Shown here: positions 59,701-64,000 of the stretch, in pieces | Layout of the letters: the number at the start of each line of letters is the position of its first letter | Numbering within the stretch: position 1 is the stretch's first letter | Origin: Fistulifera solaris | Taxonomy: Eukaryota; Bacillariophyta; Bacillariophyceae; Naviculales; Stauroneidaceae | Direction: 5' to 3' | Assembly: GCA_030295235.1 (NCBI GenBank) | Contig: AP026145.1 | Location: 436,501-500,500, forward strand | DNA: 64,000 nt | Made by a program: the position numbers and the translations under genes | Notes under the pieces: generated by a model | Databases searched by the model: none | Told to the model about the DNA's origin: nothing | The model's input: the letters and a program-made list of their open reading frames with translations, nothing else

Positions 59701-60389
59701 GCAATATACGTCGAGGGCTTTATCGCGACAGGACAGGATCCCAAAAGATAGTTTTTAGCCGCTTTGGTCTTTTCCAGCCACGATGCTCCGCTGCGGATCC
59801 ATAATTTAATCACGGCCTGCGTCAAACCCGCCGGAACCACCAAAGGTATCACAAAACGCATTCCTTCTGCCGTACCTGTGACCGGATACGGAATCGATTC
59901 GGTCATGCTGATGACTTGATCGTTGGCATCATAAAGACCAGCAGTGACCATGTCGGGATTTCTCCCCTTATCCGCGCGTATCGCCAAATTTGTCATTCCC
60001 CGTTCCAACTTTTCGGTCGTTGATTTCGCCACCTTTTTCAAGAAGCCTTTGAATCCTTTTCTCGAATCGGAAGTGGTGGGAGTATCTATCTGCGGCGCGC
60101 TTTCCTGACTTAGAAATTCAAAGGGATTCTCGGAACCGTCCGCAGAACCTGGTGACGGAGCCGGAGGAGGAGCCACTGTGGTCGACGACTCGGAGAACTT
60201 GGATGTTTGACTGAGAATATATTCTACACCTCCTGGTAACCAGCAGTTGTTGTTGGTACGCACAAACAAAAACACCCTATTGGTGTTGTATTGTTTTTCC
60301 AGGGTCGACATGGGCGAGTATGCCTTGTTTCCCGGCGCGGAGTCTACCGAGGAAGCCAATGACGCGGCGGATGGCGCTGCTGACATCAT
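56788..60389 (-). CDS. inositol polyphosphate 4-phosphatase-like (INPP4) protein
   Basis: Two exons: 60389 to about 57587 and about 57508 to 56788, with an intron starting GTAAGTGG after FEVGVD and ending near AATAAAG before IRQWGAHAGSN. The CX5R active site is FCKSGKDRTAMHM in the second exon, matching the CKS(A/G)KDRT signature of INPP4 phosphatases, which remove the 4-phosphate from PI(3,4)P2. It is followed by NVGQAKYAFNSLQVQFMPDR. The long N-terminal region (about 930 residues) is beta-rich in its first half, possibly C2-like (VFLFVRTNNNCWLPGG, VIKLWIRSGASWLEKTK), and has disordered Pro/Ser stretches. Both frames are unbroken. A bacterial-type or dual-specificity phosphatase is less likely because of the extended flanking match. 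Confidence 0.8.
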
Positions 60390-61110
60390 GATTTGAGAAA
60401 TAGGGCTCTGAAATTAACGAGTAAAAGCAATGCCAACAAGATTCACGCAAATGCTGACAAAGGGACCTCGTGTATTTGCTGACACTAAACTTCCGTTAGG
60501 AATTGTCTAAAAGTAAGTTGAACAATTTCTAACTCCCAAAAGTGAGCTAAACTAGCGTAAATACTATTTCGGAAACGATACAGATAACAATACAAAAAGG
60601 AACGATCGGCACTTCCTCTCCTTTGCCATCAATGTGAAAGAGGCGAGGAACGGCGAAAGGCGCAAAGCGCCGCAATAAATAGACGAGGATGGATGACGTC
60701 GCTGCGTTTCAGTTTCAGAGCGCAGTCCGTTGAAATGCCGGTACGACAAGGAGTATATGATGTGAAAATTTTTATTTATTGTCTACCAGAAGGTGACGTA
60801 ACAGAAAAACTGATTCTATTCCATTGTTAAAGACTGCCTCTTAGGTGCGTCCAAAGTTCTATGCCATAAGGTCTCTCTAGTTCAGAGCCATTCTCTTGTC
60901 AAAAAATGCTAGACTGCATGTCCTATTCATATCTTGTTCCATAAGTCAGAAAGATCGTGTGACAACAGTTGCTGAGTATGTCTCGTTGAATTAGCCGTCA
61001 TAGGATTTACATTGTCGCTTCCTTGTGAGGAAATGAATCATCAAACTTAGAGTAGGCCTACTTGCCCGAGTACCACATTGCGTGCCTCAGAGTTTCGCCT
61101 AGTAAACAAC
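60390..61110. other. intergenic region
   Basis: About 720 bp between the INPP4-like start and the 3' end of the methyltransferase gene. Moderately AT-rich, without a credible frame or repeat. Confidence 0.35.
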
Positions 61111-62100
61111 TTATTCCGTCTTATGAAGCTGAGCCACAAATTGGATAAGAGTACGCCCGTGGTCGCTGTCTGTCACCACTCGGTCACAGCGAATCTTCCA
61201 AGCTGTCCCCTCCACCATATCGCGGAGCTCGTATCGTTCCAAGACTTGCTTACTGTTCGGATGAATATGGGGCCAATCGGAATCGGGAGTCGCTTTTCCA
61301 AAGTGACTAATTGCCACAATAGTCCCGTTTTGTATCAGGGGAGCCGCATCCAAAATACACCGAAACAGAGCCTTGTTCCAGAAGCGAACCGCATAAAAAC
61401 AGCCGACTTTGTCCCATGACTCCTGCAAAATATTTCGAAATTCACTGATTGGATCCAAACGAACCGCACGACAACGAGTCCACTGCGACACTTGTCGCCG
61501 CTGACAAAATTCCAAAAATGGTTGAGATTGTTTGAGGTATCGTTGATCTATGGCTACAATGGTACGATCTCGTAACGTCTCGGCCAAGAACACGACATCG
61601 CGTCCCACACCGGCTCCGAGATCCCACACTTCGAGAGAAGCGGAAGTTTCTTTCAATAAAGGAAGAAGAACGCTCTCGACCATACTGTCAGGATCCCATA
61701 ATCGCGGTAAAATCTCTGGTGCAGAGCAGGCTTTCTGGTCCAGATCTCCATGAATAATACCCTCAATGATCCAGGGTTTCTGTTTCCGTGCCGGCCCCTG
61801 CAGGAGACTCAGCACATCCAATGAATTGGTAGATTCATCATCGACCCACAAGAAAAGAGGGACTTGACGGGGCGGTAATTCGAACAGTCGATTTGGGAGT
61901 TCGTGCGGAGGAATGTGCACGGCAAACGACGTCCGTGTCGGATGGAGTCGAATGTCGAGTACTTTGCTCCTCGTTCGTTGCGGATACCAGTCCTCGAACG
62001 AAATGCTTTTGGGCATATCAGTCATCTTTTGTTTCTTTGTTGTTGCGTCATGAGTGTTGTGATCTTCGTCAACAGGTAGTGTTCGGCTTTGTCTTTCCAT
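61111..62100 (-). CDS. rhodanese-like domain plus SAM-dependent methyltransferase
   Basis: A 329-residue intact frame. After about 30 polar residues, a segment KVLDIRLHPTRTSFAVHIPPHEL and VPLFLWVDDE resembles the start and middle of a rhodanese domain (DIR... HIP), though the usual active Cys is not seen. Residues about 155-260 have a class I methyltransferase motif I (LEVWDLGAGVGRDVVFLAE) and motif II acidic residue (TIVAIDQRY), followed by FYAVRFWNKALF and VAISHFGKAT. The gene start is the ATG at 62100. The substrate is unknown. The fold is supported by motif I alone, so the methyltransferase call is good and the rhodanese call moderate. No targeting signal is seen. Confidence 0.75.
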   Translation of the reverse strand: MERQSRTLPVDEDHNTHDATTKKQKMTDMPKSISFEDWYPQRTRSKVLDIRLHPTRTSFAVHIPPHELPNRLFELPPRQVPLFLWVDDESTNSLDVLSLLQGPARKQKPWIIEGIIHGDLDQKACSAPEILPRLWDPDSMVESVLLPLLKETSASLEVWDLGAGVGRDVVFLAETLRDRTIVAIDQRYLKQSQPFLEFCQRRQVSQWTRCRAVRLDPISEFRNILQESWDKVGCFYAVRFWNKALFRCILDAAPLIQNGTIVAISHFGKATPDSDWPHIHPNSKQVLERYELRDMVEGTAWKIRCDRVVTDSDHGRTLIQFVAQLHKTE

Positions 62101-63298
62101 GGCGGTGCGGCAATGTAGTCTAATAAAACGAATAAGAGCGTCGTTTTACCAGGAAGTTGCGAAAAAATTACCAGATTTTCCGTCTGACCCAAAACAATAA
62201 AGACAACTGACTGTATCTACTATGGTCCAAGGTGTACCTCAACTTATCCACGACTGCAATTCAGTCATGAATAAAATTTTTCGAGCCACAATGCTGCCTA
62301 GGACTACAATTTTTTTTGATGAAGTATGGTTTCACTAATATTTATTCCGAATTTCCTAGAGTCAGAATGCAATTTTGACATTCGACTGATTCTTTTCTTT
62401 CTTCCAGAAAAACTTCGATTTCTGAATCACTGTACCACAGTGCGGATGCTGCCTACAATTCGTTTTTCACCAAATTTGCTTGAACTCCATTTGTCGCTGT
62501 TGCGATCAAATAGTCTTTTAGCAGTGTTTGCATTACACCCTGGTTATTTCTACGTCGAAATGCCTGCGAAACGTTGTATGCCGTATTTTAGACCCAAAGT
62601 GTTGTCCGTATTTCGCCACGTTCAGTCATGAATAAGTATTTGTTCGAGCGAAAACGTTTTTAGTAGAGACTAAATTTCGTTGTTTGTCAATTTATCTTGG
62701 GCTCCATTTGCCGTTGTTGCAATAAAAAGTCGTTTAGCAGCATTGGCATTACTTGCCTTTACGTTTTTCCGTCAAAGAGCCTGGCCAAGTGTTGCCGTCC
62801 GTATTTACTATAACCCCAAAGTGTTAGTTCAGGGAGACCACGACTGCATTTCAGTCATGAGTCATTTTTGTCCACAAGTAGTCCACAAGTCTATCCCCCA
62901 GAATTTCTGTTGACTTGAAAACCTACACGCAAGACCTTGCCCATGCCCATGCCCCCCCCCAGAATTTCTCTGTACGTGAAAACACCCATCACCCAGATTT
63001 CCTGTGCTCGCGAAATCACCACTCCCCCAGATTTTCTGTGGAAGTGAAAACCCACTCGCCCAAATTTTCTGTGCAAGCGAAAACCCACCCCCACAAATTT
63101 TCTGTGGACGTGAAAAGACCACACGCGCTGATGGTTTTCTGTGTTGGTTTCCAGAGGAGCAGCAACGACATGAGACGTGGTCAAACTTGCCATCATTTGC
63201 CGTTTTATTTATCTGCTATTTGCTATCCTTCCTCTTCCATACATCAATACAAGCTGTCAGCGACCTAAAAGTATACGGAGAGAAATCATCGAAGAAGC
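62101..63298. repeat. repeat-rich gap: inverted copies of the ~222-bp family and a 34-bp minisatellite
   Basis: Cores on the minus strand occur at 62249-62269, 62617-62630 (shortened) and 62839-62859. Around them recur CACAATGCTGCCTA, CTCCATTTGTCGCTGTTGCGAT and TAGTCTTTTAGCAG, the reverse complements of blocks at 12.66-13.0 kb. No gene is seen. Overlapping frames at 62862-63363 fall within the minisatellite. Confidence 0.7.
62896..63125. repeat. minisatellite, ~34-bp unit
   Basis: About six units of (C)AGAATTTCTGTGnnnGTGAAAAC followed by a C-rich spacer (CCCACTCGCCC-like). Units begin near 62900, 62961, 62996, 63030, 63063 and 63097. The first gap is longer because of a CCCATGCCCATGCCCCCCCCC stretch. 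Frames through it in several registers are by-products. Confidence 0.8.
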
Positions 63299-63658
63299 AT
63301 GCAATTTACACGAACTTTTGCGTTGCTTTTACTCTGGGAAGAGACGCTTGCTTTCCTCTTTAATCCACCAACACACAAGCCACAGGCTTCCATGCATACA
63401 CCATGCCTTGTGCACGATCCGATCGCCTATTCCAAGTTGCAGATAGCACACAGTGGCAGGAAAGATCCCGTCGATGAGACGACAGAAACCAAAATGAGCG
63501 TCTGGGAAAGTATGAAGGAGCGTCCGGCAACGATGATGGCTTTGCCGTTCGTATTCCTCGTCAGTCTAGATTTACTACTCAACATCACCTTTCTCGTCAA
63601 ACGAACCATCGAATACGTGGTCTTTGGAAAAATACCCAGCAGTGAAACCTGGTTTTAA
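63299..63658 (+). CDS. small membrane protein with N-terminal signal, unknown function
   Basis: A 119-residue intact frame. It begins MQFTRTFALLLLWEETLAFLF, a signal-like segment followed by NPPTHKPQ, and has one clear transmembrane helix near the C-terminus (ATMMALPFVFLVSLDLLLNITFLV) followed by a short basic tail. The leader, with LAF, could be a secretory or plastid-type pre-sequence, but the Phe motif is weak. I recognise no family. Confidence 0.55.
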   Translation: MQFTRTFALLLLWEETLAFLFNPPTHKPQASMHTPCLVHDPIAYSKLQIAHSGRKDPVDETTETKMSVWESMKERPATMMALPFVFLVSLDLLLNITFLVKRTIEYVVFGKIPSSETWF

Positions 63659-63762
63659 TGACGGAAAAGGAAATTCGACAACATGAGTTTTATCCACTTA
63701 ACGAATCAACTAAAATGTCTCGACAAAAAATGAAACCAGCAAAATTCTATCTCGCGTTCGAT

Positions 63763-64000
63763 CTAAGCGATGGACTCTTTGACTGTATGATAAGGCCACT
63801 GTGTATCGCTCCGCTCTTCTTCTGGAATTTGCTGCCTTGCTTCTTCGATGCTCAAGCCGAGAACATCTATCATTCGACGTCCATTTGCAATATAATTGTC
63901 AATATTCTCCGGATCCGCTGACCAGCGCAAGCTTTCGCGAGTGAACAAGGGTGACTGAGTCTCGTACACACCAATATAATGACCAATGAAACGGACATAA
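63763..64000 (-). CDS. partial gene running off the right edge
   Basis: The minus-strand frame stops at 63763 and stays open to the window edge, giving at least 79 residues (YVRFIGHYIGVYETQSPLF ... PYHTVKESIA). The first Met-like codon in the window (GTG) is not needed, because the frame continues upstream. Acidic with helical character (NYIANGRRMIDVLGLSIEEA). No domain recognised. It is probably the C-terminus of a larger protein. It converges on the gene at 63299, about 100 bp apart. Confidence 0.55.
   Translation of the reverse strand, partial: YVRFIGHYIGVYETQSPLFTRESLRWSADPENIDNYIANGRRMIDVLGLSIEEARQQIPEEERSDTQWPYHTVKESIA

Noticed and set aside
62862-63363. Frames of 86-119 codons across the minisatellite
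   Set aside because: Both strands are open in several registers because the 34-bp unit lacks stops. The translations are simple repeats.
1-64000. CRISPR array, tRNA or rRNA genes
   Set aside because: The tandem repeats have no regular spacers of unique sequence, and no cloverleaf with conserved A and B boxes was recognised by eye. A tRNAscan run would be needed to exclude tRNAs firmly.

Overview
The window looks like nuclear DNA of a pennate diatom, most likely Phaeodactylum tricornutum or a close relative. That is inferred from style, not from a search. The signs are compact genes on both strands, few and short introns (about 58-150 bp, mostly GTAAGT/GTATGT/GTACGT donors), several proteins with a secretory signal followed by a plastid-type Phe motif, a diatom-type LRR membrane protein ending in a Cys-rich tail, and no bacterial operon signals. 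No tRNA, rRNA, CRISPR, retroelement coding region or transposase was recognised. Layout: 0.6-3 kb, two small membrane or secreted unknown proteins; 3.1-5.3 kb (-), a tRNase Z with a plastid-type leader; 5.9-6.4 kb, an unknown; 6.5-7.7 kb (-), a mitochondrial carrier; 8.3-12.1 kb (-), a large SUMO (Ulp/SENP) protease; 12.2-13.2 kb, dispersed repeats; 13.3-14.9 kb (-), an LRR membrane protein; 15.7-16.2 kb (-), a small membrane protein. The centre (16.8-37.3 kb, +) is a giant E3 ligase of the UBR4/BIG family that appears split into two genes. The N-terminal gene carries the UBR box, ZZ finger and Cys-rich region. The C-terminal gene carries the E3 module. They are 2.66 kb apart, with an unrelated 231-codon gene and a 211-bp tandem repeat between them. 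Then come a plastid-targeted unknown (37.9 kb), TYW1 (38.6-41.0 kb, -), a 233-bp satellite with dimeric higher-order structure (41.5-42.7 kb), a plastid-type unknown (42.9-43.8 kb), an ABCG half transporter (44.3-46.3 kb, +) facing a full-length ABCA transporter (46.7-53.1 kb, -), a GH3 glycosidase (53.8-56.3 kb, -), an INPP4-like phosphoinositide phosphatase (56.8-60.4 kb, -), a rhodanese-like/methyltransferase protein (61.1-62.1 kb, -), a repeat-rich gap and two small genes at the right edge. There is no single pathway. The set is housekeeping (tRNA maturation and modification, protein degradation and SUMO turnover, transport, sugar and lipid signalling). A technical point affects every model here: at least a dozen otherwise conserved genes are broken by one-base changes inside short homopolymers, in both directions. 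This suggests consensus errors in the source assembly rather than pseudogenes, so gene spans below bridge those points. The most interesting biology is the split UBR4/BIG gene and three tandem-repeat families (about 222, 233/467 and 211 bp).
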